Translations under genes and position numbers: made by a program
The notes under the pieces: model-generated
The model's database searches: none
The model's input: only the letters and a program-made list of their open reading frames with translations
Told to the model about the DNA's origin: nothing
Part shown: in pieces, positions 23,739 through 31,347 of the stretch
How the letters are laid out: every line of letters starts with the position of its first letter
How positions within the stretch are numbered: the stretch's first letter is position 1
Source: Anaerotignum sp.
GTDB lineage: Bacteria > Bacillota > Clostridia > Lachnospirales > Anaerotignaceae
Length of the DNA stretch: 39,172 bases
Direction of reading: 5' to 3'
NCBI GenBank assembly: GCA_020024255.1
Contig: JAHHTX010000005.1
Span: 1-39,172, forward strand

Positions 23739-24989
23739 ATGACAACAATCAGACCTTTTACAGGCATTCGTCCTGCACCCCAATATGCAAAAGATGTGGC
23801 TGCACTGCCTTACGACGTCATGAATAGTGCAGAGGCAAGAGAAATGGTAAAGGGAAATCCCCTTTCCTTCCTACATATCGACCGTGGGGAAATTGATCTG
23901 CCAGAAGGCACAGACCCCCACAGTCCCGAAGTATACCTGAAAGCAAAGGAAACTTATGAACGCTTTCTGGACAGAGAAATTTTCATAAAAGATGAAGAAC
24001 CTTGTTTCTATATCTACCGTTTAACCATGAACGGCAGAGCACAGACCGGCTTGGTTGTCTGCACCTCTATAGACGAATACCTGAACAACACCATTAAGAA
24101 ACACGAATTTACCCGTGCTGACAAAGAAGCCGACCGGATTCGCCATGTTGACACGTTGAATGCAAACACAGGTCCGATTTTCCTTGCCTACAAAGAAAAT
24201 CAGGATGCCAAAGCCATCATAGACGGCTGGATATCGTCCCATACCCCCATATATGATTTTGTTGCCGAAGATGGAATTTCTCATACAGTATGGGTTATAG
24301 ACAGCGAAACAGAAATCGCTATGCTGACAGACAGCTTTCATCGTGTAGAAAATCTATATATTGCAGACGGGCATCACCGTAATGCTTCTGCTGTAAAAGT
24401 CGGCTTGAAACGGAGAGAGGAACACCCTGACTATACAGGACAAGAAGAATTTAACTATTATCTGTCCGTGCTATTCCCGGCAGACGAATTATATATTCTG
24501 GATTATAACCGTTTGGTAAAAGATTTGAACGGATATAGTGAAGAGGCATTTCTCGCCAAAGTACAGGAAAAATTCAGCCTGACGCCTGAAAAAGAAAAAG
24601 CACCTGTACAACCGCCAAAGCAGCACACATTCGGTATGTATTTATCCGGTACATGGTATCTTCTGGAAGCAAAAAAGGAAATTCTCTCCGACCATCCAGT
24701 AGACGGCTTAGATGTTTCTATTTTGCAGAGAGAGCTTTTAACACCTGTGCTTGCCATTGGCGACCCTCGTACTGACAAACGCATTGACTTTGTTGGTGGG
24801 ATTCGTGGTCTTGGCGAACTGGAACGCAGAGTAGACAGCGGCGAAATGCAGCTTGCCTTCTCCATGTACCCCACTTCCATGGAAGAACTCATGGCAACGG
24901 CAGATGCAAACTTGACTATGCCGCCCAAATCTACATGGTTTGAGCCAAAGCTACGCAGTGGTTTGTTTATTCATGATTTAGGGAAATAA
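23739..24989 (+). CDS. DUF1015 family protein in the serine operon
   Basis: The 416-residue protein belongs to DUF1015, whose biochemical role is not established. It starts TTIRPFTGIRPAPQYAK, and has ALPYDVM, a central ADGHHRNASA motif and an IDFVGG motif near the C-terminus. AAAAGGAG stands before the ATG at 23739; the longer frame overlaps serA and is rejected. The gene follows serA by 14 bases. In other Clostridia it is also next to serC and serA, which suggests a link with serine metabolism. A terminator follows. Confidence 0.93.
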   Translation: MTTIRPFTGIRPAPQYAKDVAALPYDVMNSAEAREMVKGNPLSFLHIDRGEIDLPEGTDPHSPEVYLKAKETYERFLDREIFIKDEEPCFYIYRLTMNGRAQTGLVVCTSIDEYLNNTIKKHEFTRADKEADRIRHVDTLNANTGPIFLAYKENQDAKAIIDGWISSHTPIYDFVAEDGISHTVWVIDSETEIAMLTDSFHRVENLYIADGHHRNASAVKVGLKRREEHPDYTGQEEFNYYLSVLFPADELYILDYNRLVKDLNGYSEEAFLAKVQEKFSLTPEKEKAPVQPPKQHTFGMYLSGTWYLLEAKKEILSDHPVDGLDVSILQRELLTPVLAIGDPRTDKRIDFVGGIRGLGELERRVDSGEMQLAFSMYPTSMEELMATADANLTMPPKSTWFEPKLRSGLFIHDLGK

Positions 24990-25017
24990 ACATAATCCAC
25001 CATATTACAAAACAGTT

Positions 25018-25055
25018 CAGCACAGCAGTAATCAAAACTGCTGTGCTGTTTTTAA
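25018..25055 (+). terminator. Intrinsic terminator of serC-serA-DUF1015
   Basis: The perfect 12-bp stem CAGCACAGCAGT/ACTGCTGTGCTG is followed by TTTTTAAC. It lies about 28 bases past the stop. Confidence 0.92.
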
Positions 25056-25059
25056 CACA

Positions 25060-25090
25060 AAAACCCTCACAAAAAAGAGAGGGTTTTCAT
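25060..25090 (-). terminator. Intrinsic terminator of the HsmA-like gene
   Basis: The stem AAAACCCTC/GAGGGTTTT has a ten-base loop. On the minus strand TTTTTGTG follows. It lies about 25 bases past the stop at 25113, convergent with the serine operon terminator. Confidence 0.8.
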
Positions 25091-25112
25091 CACTTACCTT
25101 TATTTTATAATG

Positions 25113-25490
25113 TCAAGCTCCCATACCAATGAACATTCCCAAAATATAGGGAATCAACCAAAACAGCCATACAACAATACTAAATTTATGGAAATTTTTC
25201 TGTTTCTCTTCCGTTCCACGGAAATAAACCACAGTTGCCCATATCGCATGGAACAGCATTAAAATAATGGCAATTATGCCTGTAATTCCATGGGCACTGA
25301 ACCAGTCAGCTTCCTGTGCCATACTGGACATAATACTTGTACCAATCGTATCAAAGAGAAAACCCAGCCAAAAAATGATGATATGTTGTTTTTGTAAAAT
25401 TCCTTTCCGTCGCTCTCCAAATACACCGATTGTATAAAAAATCAAGGCGAGTGTAATGGTCAAAATAGCAAGGATCAACTTTGTTGGCAT
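25113..25490 (-). CDS. TIGR03987/HsmA-like four-helix membrane protein
   Basis: This integral membrane protein of 125 residues has about four helices (near 3-22, 34-55, 66-87 and 100-120). It resembles the TIGR03987 (HsmA-like) family, often found next to a TetR regulator. The assignment is by pattern, not certain. The ATG at 25490 is seven bases after AAAGGAGG; another ATG two codons earlier is too close. It is controlled with the adjacent tetR: an operator-like palindrome TGAACACTGTTCA lies upstream at 25569-25581. Function may be defence against a small toxic or membrane-active compound. Confidence 0.8.
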   Translation of the reverse strand: MPTKLILAILTITLALIFYTIGVFGERRKGILQKQHIIIFWLGFLFDTIGTSIMSSMAQEADWFSAHGITGIIAIILMLFHAIWATVVYFRGTEEKQKNFHKFSIVVWLFWLIPYILGMFIGMGA

Positions 25491-25568
25491 ATCCATACCT
25501 CCTTTTCTTCTTTCATTATAAGTTTCTTTCCTGTAATACCTTGCCGCATAAAAATGCGAAAGGTATTT

Positions 25569-25581
25569 TGAACACTGTTCA
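25569..25581. promoter_or_regulatory. Operator-like palindrome upstream of the membrane gene
   Basis: TGAAC-ACT-GTTCA has the same 5-bp arms and 3-bp spacer as the site in the tetR promoter (TGAAC-TTT-GTTCA). It stands about 80 bases upstream of the HsmA-like ATG, just past the tetR terminator. Confidence 0.7.
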
Positions 25582-25591
25582 TCTATGGCTA

Positions 25592-25647
25592 TAAAAAAAA
25601 CTGTACTATGTTTGCACAATGTTATATCAATACAGTTTTAGTACAGT
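25592..25647 (-). terminator. Probable terminator of tetR
   Basis: Arms ACTGTACTA/TAGTACAGT (25600-25608, 25639-25647) flank a 30-base loop. On the minus strand eight T follow. The tetR stop codon lies in the first arm. Confidence 0.55.
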
Positions 25648-26195
25648 AATCTTTGCAAAAGTTGCAACACCACAGCAGGCTCATAATCTTTTCTGATTAA
25701 GGCAGACAACATCAGTGAAAACAGAATATTCGCCAAATCCTCTGGCATAAATTCTGTTGTAAAAACATCAGAACGTATATGTGCATCTTCCTTCAACGCT
25801 TGGCACAATATCTCTGTCATGTGCCTTTGCATCTGCTGCATTTTCTTTCGCCCCTTTTTCTTCTCTTCTCCCATAAAGCCAAGAGAATGAAGGTTAAAAA
25901 AATCGGGATATTTTTCATTGCCCCACGCCATACGCCTATATATCCACACTATGCAGTCCTTTATATTCTGCTGAACACCTTCACAGGCAAAATCGCAGAA
26001 AATCTCCTCCCAAACACTTTCCACCACTTCACTGAGCAAATCCATTTTGGAAGAAAAATAATTATAAACAGATCCAACAGAAACTTGACAGGCAGCGGCA
26101 ACATGGCGAATATTGACGGCACTCCAGCCTTCCTGCTGTATCAACACCTTACTCGCCTGTAAAATCTTTTTTTTGGAAATCACAGCAGTATGCAC
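25638..26195 (-). CDS. TetR/AcrR-family transcriptional regulator
   Basis: The 185-residue repressor has an N-terminal helix-turn-helix (about 8-50, with VNIRHVAAACQVSVGSVYNY and F/YFSSKMDLL) and a variable ligand-binding domain. The start is GTG at 26195, with GAGGTGA four bases upstream. Its promoter contains TGAAC-TTT-GTTCA overlapping the -10, which fits autorepression. The same palindrome upstream of the neighbouring membrane gene makes it the likely target. The ligand is unknown. Confidence 0.93.
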   Translation of the reverse strand: MHTAVISKKKILQASKVLIQQEGWSAVNIRHVAAACQVSVGSVYNYFSSKMDLLSEVVESVWEEIFCDFACEGVQQNIKDCIVWIYRRMAWGNEKYPDFFNLHSLGFMGEEKKKGRKKMQQMQRHMTEILCQALKEDAHIRSDVFTTEFMPEDLANILFSLMLSALIRKDYEPAVVLQLLQRLLY

Positions 26196-26210
26196 AAAAT
26201 CACCTCAATC

Positions 26211-26251
26211 TGAACTTTGTTCATTATAAAATAGAATAACGGAGTTGTCAA
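26211..26251 (-). promoter_or_regulatory. tetR promoter with overlapping operator
   Basis: The minus strand has TTGACA, 17 bases, TATAAT, perfect consensus (26223-26251). TGAACAAAGTTCA on that strand (26211-26223) starts at the last base of the -10 and covers the transcription start. Confidence 0.88.
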
Positions 26252-26350
26252 GTAAAAATCTCTCTTTTCAAAATTTCAATAAAATTCCAATTTCTTATGG
26301 GCATAAAAAAACTTTCTCTACCCATACTAATCAAAAAGGAGGGCTAAACG

Positions 26351-26536
26351 ATGAAAAAATTCACAACAGGTATGCTGTTAGGCAGTGTGGCAGCACTGGC
26401 AGGTATCGGCTATTTTTTGCAAGATGAGAAATGCTGCCGCAAGCTGATGAAAAAAGGAAAGCATGTGGCAGTCAAAGCCGAAGAAGTCATGGATGACATG
26501 ATAGATGGCATTGATAACATGTTGGACAAATCTTAA
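26351..26536 (+). CDS. Small YtxH-like membrane-associated protein
   Basis: This 61-residue protein has one hydrophobic N-terminal helix (about 5-23) and then a Lys/Asp-rich amphipathic part with two adjacent Cys (28-29). It resembles YtxH-type small envelope proteins of Firmicutes, but the resemblance is only in layout. AAAAGGAGG stands before the ATG. It is on the plus strand, divergent from tetR, and ends at a strong terminator. Confidence 0.8.
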   Translation: MKKFTTGMLLGSVAALAGIGYFLQDEKCCRKLMKKGKHVAVKAEEVMDDMIDGIDNMLDKS

Positions 26537-26540
26537 ACAC

Positions 26541-26574
26541 AAAACCGACTGAGTAGGTACTCAGTCGGTTTTTT
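26541..26574. terminator. Bidirectional terminator between convergent genes
   Basis: A 13-bp perfect stem AACCGACTGAGTA/TACTCAGTCGGTT has a two-base loop. TTTTTT follows on the plus strand and TTTTGTG on the minus. The minus-strand amidase stop codon (26561-26563) lies inside the stem. Confidence 0.93.
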
Positions 26575-27388
26575 CCGTCTCCTTATCCAAATAACAAAGA
26601 ATTGCCTCATAATAAGCCTTTGCCGCTCTCTTGCAGCCTTCTGGCGTTGCAAACCGCTCAACATCATCTTTATTTGTCAAAAAACACTGCTCCACCAAAA
26701 CAGCAGCACCATTCATATTCTTTAATATCCCAAAGGTATCATAATCATATGTAGTGTTATCCGAGGATTCTAATAATATCTTGTTTCCATCATTGCCATA
26801 ATACCCAAAACGAATCCCATTATCTCCCCGAAGTTTTGCCCCTGCCTGCTCCATTTTCTCTGTCAGACAGGAAGCAAAAGCAAGGCTTTTTTCGTGATTC
26901 TTCATCCCTGGTACGGAAGGATAACACTCAAATCCATAGCCATTCCCATTGTCACTGGAATTGCCATGAATGGAAAGCACAATATCCGGTCTTGCTTTGA
27001 CAAACCTATGATTTCGTTCATCAATACTTTTTGTTTCCCCATTTTTTCTGGAACGTACAATACGAAATCTGCCATCTTCTTTCAACAGTTCTTCCAGTGC
27101 ATCAGCAGTGTTTTCTGCAAGATCCACTTCTTTGATAATCCCCTCTGCGCCAATATCCTCTCCTCCATGACCAGGGTCAATGGCAACAATGTAAGGCTTC
27201 CCAAAGTAAAAATAGAGGATAAACCCACAATATCCGATGAAAAAAAGCAGCACCATCAACACCAGACGGGGAAACAGTCTGCGTTTCTTATGATGCTTTT
27301 GGCGATGCTTATAGGCAGCACCGCTTTTCTTGTTAGGCTTTCTTTTTTTTGGAGGTGCTTCATATTTCCTCCAATTTTTCCCTTTCAT
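26561..27388 (-). CDS. Membrane-anchored N-acetylmuramoyl-L-alanine amidase
   Basis: The 275 residues contain a very basic N-terminal segment (1-40), a membrane helix (about 41-62) and an Amidase_3 domain. Zinc and catalytic residues are H74 (DPGHGG), E87, H141 (SIHGN) and the Glu in LVEQCFLTN. It is the third Amidase_3 gene in the window and differs from CwlD in its long basic cytoplasmic tail. It is last in a four-gene operon, 14 bases after the MBL-fold gene. The ATG has GAGGCGAG upstream. Confidence 0.92.
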   Translation of the reverse strand: MKGKNWRKYEAPPKKRKPNKKSGAAYKHRQKHHKKRRLFPRLVLMVLLFFIGYCGFILYFYFGKPYIVAIDPGHGGEDIGAEGIIKEVDLAENTADALEELLKEDGRFRIVRSRKNGETKSIDERNHRFVKARPDIVLSIHGNSSDNGNGYGFECYPSVPGMKNHEKSLAFASCLTEKMEQAGAKLRGDNGIRFGYYGNDGNKILLESSDNTTYDYDTFGILKNMNGAAVLVEQCFLTNKDDVERFATPEGCKRAAKAYYEAILCYLDKETEKTD

Positions 27389-27402
27389 GTTCTCGCCTCA
27401 TT

Positions 27403-28086
27403 TCAAAGAAAAAAACTGTCCCCCTCTTTTTGTATCTGCATCACTTGGCTGCCATAGGGTTTCTGTTTCAGCTTTTCACAGACGGAAAAGTCTCCCCAAA
27501 AGTGCATGGGAAACAAAGCTCTTGCACCGATTTTTTCCATAAAGTAATCTACTGCCATATCATATCTCTTTTCCAGACGTGGATCTACTGCTACAAAAGC
27601 GGCATCGATATTTTCCCCTTGTAATCTGTCTATTTCTGTACAATAGCTCTTTTCAATATCCTGCAAAAACGCTTCACTTTCCCCGTCCCAGTGCCACCAA
27701 TTCAAATCGCCGCCATGGTACAGTGTTTTTCCATCAGCTTTCACCAAAAAAGCAACACCTTCATCATTGGACTGCAATGTTGTCATTTCTATCCCATCTA
27801 TTTCCTTCTTTTCATGATGTTTCATAGAAATCACTCTGCCTTGAAAGCCATTGGGAACTTGCACATCATCTGACAAAATATAGGTTACGTCCTTTTCCCA
27901 TTGCAAAATTTCTCTATCAAAATGGTCTTCGTGCGCATGAGAAACAAAAACATATATTGTTTTTCCTTGATATTTTTTCAAATCTACAGACTTATGCTTT
28001 CCGTTTTCTGTGTAATAATCAAAAATCAACACCTTTTGGTCTGTTTCCACCAAAAATCCGCTATGATAAAGATAAGTTATCTGCAT
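27403..28086 (-). CDS. MBL-fold metallohydrolase
   Basis: This metallo-beta-lactamase-fold hydrolase (227 residues) has the metal motif SHAHEDHFD (about 53-61), an early YHSGFLVET strand and later His residues in LYHGGD and LFPMHFWG. It looks closest to the UlaG-like branch; the substrate is unknown. The ATG at 28086 is chosen for AAGGAG seven bases upstream. It lies between carbonic anhydrase and the amidase, and all are on one transcript. Confidence 0.9.
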   Translation of the reverse strand: MQITYLYHSGFLVETDQKVLIFDYYTENGKHKSVDLKKYQGKTIYVFVSHAHEDHFDREILQWEKDVTYILSDDVQVPNGFQGRVISMKHHEKKEIDGIEMTTLQSNDEGVAFLVKADGKTLYHGGDLNWWHWDGESEAFLQDIEKSYCTEIDRLQGENIDAAFVAVDPRLEKRYDMAVDYFMEKIGARALFPMHFWGDFSVCEKLKQKPYGSQVMQIQKEGDSFFL

Positions 28087-28108
28087 ATTGTTCTCCTTTT
28101 CTTTTTTG

Positions 28109-28657
28109 TTAAATGCTACGCATTGCACCAGTTTCTGGGTTCATCACAAATCCAAGTACCTCTACGTCTTTGTGAATGAGCGGATGTTCTTTAATGATAT
28201 CTACTGTACCTTGCACAGAAGTGCAAATATCTCCAAAACCGGTAAGCCATTCCTCCAAATTCTTGTGATTGGCCTCCACATGTTTAATGACATCATCAGA
28301 AATGCCTTTTTCCAACATTTTTTCAATCATATCTTTTCCGTCCAAAGCACGACCGCCGCAGTCGTCATGCCCGATAACAAGAACCGTATCCACACCCAAC
28401 TCATAAATTGCCACAAGAAGGCTGAAAATCACGCTTCCGTAGGGGTGCAGAACTCGTCCCCCCGCATTTTTAATGAGTTTTACATCTCCATTTTGAATGC
28501 CCAGTGCCGCAGGTAAAAGTTCCGTCATGCGGGTATCCATACAGGATAAAATAGCAATTTTTCTGTCGGGATACTTTGTTGTGGCATATCTTCTGTACAT
28601 TTCATGGTCCACAAACACCTTATTATATGCCAATATCTTTTTTACTTGTTCATTCAT
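28109..28657 (-). CDS. Beta-class carbonic anhydrase
   Basis: The enzyme interconverts CO2 and bicarbonate in the cytoplasm. The 182 residues hold the zinc ligands C39, H97 and C100, and the Asp-Arg dyad D41/R43 (SCMDTRM and GHDDCGG). The length fits the small type found in Firmicutes. It is second in the operon, 16 bases after a small membrane gene. Confidence 0.94.
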   Translation of the reverse strand: MNEQVKKILAYNKVFVDHEMYRRYATTKYPDRKIAILSCMDTRMTELLPAALGIQNGDVKLIKNAGGRVLHPYGSVIFSLLVAIYELGVDTVLVIGHDDCGGRALDGKDMIEKMLEKGISDDVIKHVEANHKNLEEWLTGFGDICTSVQGTVDIIKEHPLIHKDVEVLGFVMNPETGAMRSI

Positions 28658-28673
28658 TTTAAAATGCCTCCTA

Positions 28674-28874
28674 TCATTGCTTTTTTCCGCTTTGTATTTT
28701 CAATACAAGAAATACCAAAACAAACCATATGACAATAAGTCCCAATGCCACAGACAGCAAATGATGTAAAAGCCAATTTGCAGAGAGTTTCTTAGATATA
28801 AGCCAAAGGAGCAATCCTGCTGCCACAATATAAAGTACCGTTACCACCTGCATGGTATGCTGTAATTTTCTCAT
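28674..28874 (-). CDS. Small two-helix membrane protein
   Basis: I do not recognise the family. Of its 66 residues, about 8-27 and 40-60 are hydrophobic helices. The ends are basic (MRKLQ and IQSGKKQ). AAGG is six bases before the ATG, and a promoter lies upstream at 28913-28941. It is the first gene of the operon with carbonic anhydrase. Confidence 0.7.
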   Translation of the reverse strand: MRKLQHTMQVVTVLYIVAAGLLLWLISKKLSANWLLHHLLSVALGLIVIWFVLVFLVLKIQSGKKQ

Positions 28875-28912
28875 CTACAACCTTCTTTCCTGTAATTTCC
28901 TGTCTTTTCTTA

Positions 28913-28941
28913 TTATAAAGCCAAGGAAATGAAAAGCAAAG
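28913..28941 (-). promoter_or_regulatory. Sigma-A promoter of the carbonic anhydrase operon
   Basis: The minus strand has TTTGCT, 17 bases, TATAAT, about 35 bases before the first ATG. Confidence 0.55.
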
Positions 28942-29001
28942 GAAAATTTCTGCAAAAAAACCGTCTTTTTTCTTAAAATCCCGCATATCTTCATTTTTCA
29001 T

Positions 29002-29030
29002 ATAAAAAAAGCCCATAAGCTATGGGCATT
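29002..29030 (-). terminator. Terminator of rnpB, distal hairpin copy
   Basis: The stem GCCCATA/TATGGGC (29011-29027 region) is followed on the minus strand by seven T. A second copy of the hairpin (29260-29282, two loop differences) stands on the rnpB side of the repeat element, with only a short T-run. Confidence 0.8.
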
Positions 29031-29260
29031 GAGGGTGTCGACAAAGTCGTCCCCCTTCGTCAAAGCCTCATTTCATTCAAGGCTTTGACGAGCAGACAAA
29101 AGGATAAAGCAGAAGTTCCAATGGCAAAAAAGCCTTGAAACTTCTGCTTTTCCTCATCGGAAGTGAATTCCGACTGCGGATTCCATTTGGGAAACCCTTC
29201 GTTTCCCAACCCCTTCCGCATTTTCAAAGAGGGATAGAAACCACTTTGTCTACAGTCTGA
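29031..29260 (+). repeat. Full copy B of the 230-bp structured repeat
   Basis: It begins GAGGGTGTCGACAAAGTCG and ends ACAGTCTGA. The five stem-loops have arms CGAC/GTCG with outer GAGGG/CCCTT, CGTCAAAGCC/GGCTTTGACG, AAAGCAGAAGTT/AACTTCTGCTTT, GAATTC/GGATTC and GGGAAAC/GTTTCCC. It lies between rnpB and its T-rich terminator, in the opposite orientation to rnpB. The flanking 22-23 base direct repeat is the terminator hairpin itself. Confidence 0.9.
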
Positions 29261-29271
29261 AAGCCCATAAA

Positions 29272-29301
29272 ATATGGGCATTTTTTATATGGGCATTTTT
29301 T
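29272..29301. repeat. Tandem 15-bp repeat at the rnpB 3' side
   Basis: The unit ATATGGGCATTTTTT occurs twice in a row (29272-29286, 29287-29301), followed by a partial third unit that is the rnpB end. It extends the proximal hairpin copy and could be a slippage product. Confidence 0.75.
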
Positions 29302-29303
29302 AT

Positions 29304-29636
29304 ATGAGCAGATCTGTAAGCCGGGTCCTGTCTTGGACAGCCATCTATCTTGGTCTGTTGTTGCCAACAGCATCATGCGACTTTTGACGAGGAGAGACGA
29401 GCAGCCTCTTTGTTCCTCTTTCGTCTTGCTTCGGGTGGGGTTTACATAGCCTTCGCCGTTACCGGAGAAGCGGTGGGCTCTTGCTCCACCTTTCCATCCT
29501 TACCTGCCAAAAGCAGGCGGTTTATTTCTGTTGCACTATCCTTGGAGTCGCCTCCACCGGCCGTTAGCCGGCACCCTGCTCTGTGAAGCCCGGACTTTCC
29601 TCACTTTAAAAAAGCGCGACTGTCTAACCTACTCAT
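29304..29636 (-). ncRNA. rnpB: RNase P RNA (class A type)
   Basis: This catalytic RNA matures the 5' ends of tRNAs. On the minus strand the 5' end ATGAGTAG pairs with the 3' end CTGCTCAT (helix P1). The conserved core GAGGAAAGTCCGGGC follows, and near the 3' end is GACAGGACCCGGCTTACAG, which is typical. The length, about 333 bases, is normal. It has its own consensus promoter and a hairpin terminator, into which a repeat element has been inserted. Confidence 0.95.
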
Positions 29637-29643
29637 GTTTTGT

Positions 29644-29672
29644 ATTATACGCAAATGTCGGTTCTTTGTCAA
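29644..29672 (-). promoter_or_regulatory. Consensus promoter of rnpB overlapping an upstream stop codon
   Basis: The minus strand has TTGACA, 17 bases, TATAAT. The -35 shares bases with the TGA stop of the nucleoside kinase gene (29669-29671). Confidence 0.92.
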
Positions 29673-31330
29673 ACCTTAAAACAACTTCCTCCAATAAACT
29701 CTTTGATTAAAGAGTTGTTGGGAATCTCCGTTCCGGGTGCAGCAAGGAAATAACTGATAAATTTAATCAAGCGTTTTGCTGTAATATATTCTGGCAAATC
29801 CTCGCTAATACGGAACAGCTGCGGTTCAACATATTGTTTCAGCACACTCAGTTCATATATGGTTGCAGAATTGAATATGGCATCTGCCTGCTCTTGATAA
29901 GGAAAAATATTCTGTTCTTCTCCGTCTGTGACATCGTTCCATGTGCGAATGGTTTCAACAGCATCTCTCCCTCGGAACTGGTTATCTCTGACAATACGGC
30001 GAATAAGGCGGCTGTCTGATGTGGAAATGTGGTTATGGTTATCCACATTTAGCTGTGTCATGGCACTGATAAAAATTTTAAATTTCTGCTTTTCAGGAAT
30101 CTCGGAAGTCAATTGGTCATTCAGCCCATGAATACCTTCCAAAACCAATACCTCACCTTCGCCAAGATGAATGGTATTTCCGTTATATTCCCGTTTTCCT
30201 GTCATAAAATTATATGTGGGCAGTGCTACGTTATCTCCTGCAATCATTCGCTTTAAATCATGATTCAGAAGGGGCAAATCCAACGCACTAATGTGTTCAA
30301 AGTTCTTTTTGCCATTTTCATCCACCGGTGTCTTGTCCCGTTCAATAAAGTAATCGTCTAAAGAAAGTTTGTGGGGTTTTATGCCTAAAACCTGCAGTTG
30401 TACGCAAAGGCGATTTGCAAAAGAGGTTTTGCCTGAGGAAGAAGGTCCTGCAATAAGCACCATACGCACATTATCCATACGTTGATGAATCATATCCGCA
30501 ATTTCCACTACCTTTTTTTCGTGCAATGCTTCATTTATGCGAACCAAATCGCCAAATCTCCCCTGCATAATGGCATTATTCAACTCTGCTACATTCTTTA
30601 CCCCCATAAGCTGACACCAACGCATCTGCTCCAAAAATACACTACTGATTTTTTCCGGATTTGTAAATCTTTGCAGCTTGGAAGGGTCTTTCTGGTCAGG
30701 CAGTCGCAGAAGAAATCCGTTTTCATACTTCATCAGACCAAACATCTGTAAACAACCTGTAGAATAAGGCATATAACCATAAAAATAATCGTAGAAACCA
30801 TCTAATTCATACAAGTTTATGGTAGATGCACGACGATAGCGGAACAGTCCCACCTTATCCTCCATACCTTGCGCTTGTACAATTTCAATGGCTTTCTGCT
30901 TCCGCATGGTATGTTTTTGTATAAGCAAATCTGCTTTGACATACTCCTGCATTTTGTTTTCCAATTTTTGCAAAAGTTCTTCTGAAACTTCCATATCCGG
31001 CTTTCGGATTTCACAGTACAAATTTTTTTCAAGAGAATGTTCAATGACTACAAGAGCATCCTTACCCAGCACATCTCGCACAGCCTTGACCAGAAGAAAA
31101 CAAATTCCCCTTCGATATACACGCATGGCATCATCGTTTTCCAGTCCCATAAACGTAATATCGTCCATCGTATACACAGGACTTCCCATCTCACGCAGTT
31201 CATTCTTCTGTCTTGCCAAAAGCACAGGACCTGTCACTTCATCTGTAAAGTCTTTTGCAATATCCACAAATCTCATGCCTTCTGTAAAAGCAATAGGTCT
31301 TCCCATAACGAAAATCGTGTTCTTTTCCAC
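29669..31330 (-). CDS. Nucleoside (uridine) kinase family protein with a TGS/ThrRS-like N-terminus
   Basis: The 553-residue protein joins an N-terminal part similar to TGS and threonyl-tRNA-synthetase second domains (about 1-210) to a phosphoribulokinase/uridine-kinase domain (about 285-490). Walker A is GPSSSGKT (295-302), followed by LSLDDYF and LEGIHGLND. It probably phosphorylates uridine or a similar nucleoside. The start is GTG at 31330 with GGAGGT seven bases upstream; the ATG earlier lies inside nif3. It is last in the trmK-nif3 group. Confidence 0.92.
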   Translation of the reverse strand: MEKNTIFVMGRPIAFTEGMRFVDIAKDFTDEVTGPVLLARQKNELREMGSPVYTMDDITFMGLENDDAMRVYRRGICFLLVKAVRDVLGKDALVVIEHSLEKNLYCEIRKPDMEVSEELLQKLENKMQEYVKADLLIQKHTMRKQKAIEIVQAQGMEDKVGLFRYRRASTINLYELDGFYDYFYGYMPYSTGCLQMFGLMKYENGFLLRLPDQKDPSKLQRFTNPEKISSVFLEQMRWCQLMGVKNVAELNNAIMQGRFGDLVRINEALHEKKVVEIADMIHQRMDNVRMVLIAGPSSSGKTSFANRLCVQLQVLGIKPHKLSLDDYFIERDKTPVDENGKKNFEHISALDLPLLNHDLKRMIAGDNVALPTYNFMTGKREYNGNTIHLGEGEVLVLEGIHGLNDQLTSEIPEKQKFKIFISAMTQLNVDNHNHISTSDSRLIRRIVRDNQFRGRDAVETIRTWNDVTDGEEQNIFPYQEQADAIFNSATIYELSVLKQYVEPQLFRISEDLPEYITAKRLIKFISYFLAAPGTEIPNNSLIKEFIGGSCFKV

Positions 31331-31347
31331 TATTCCACCTCCAAAAA

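Noticed and set aside
28792..29016. Minus-strand frame of 74 codons before the small membrane gene
   Set aside because: It overlaps the promoter and most of the 66-residue gene in another frame, with no good start.
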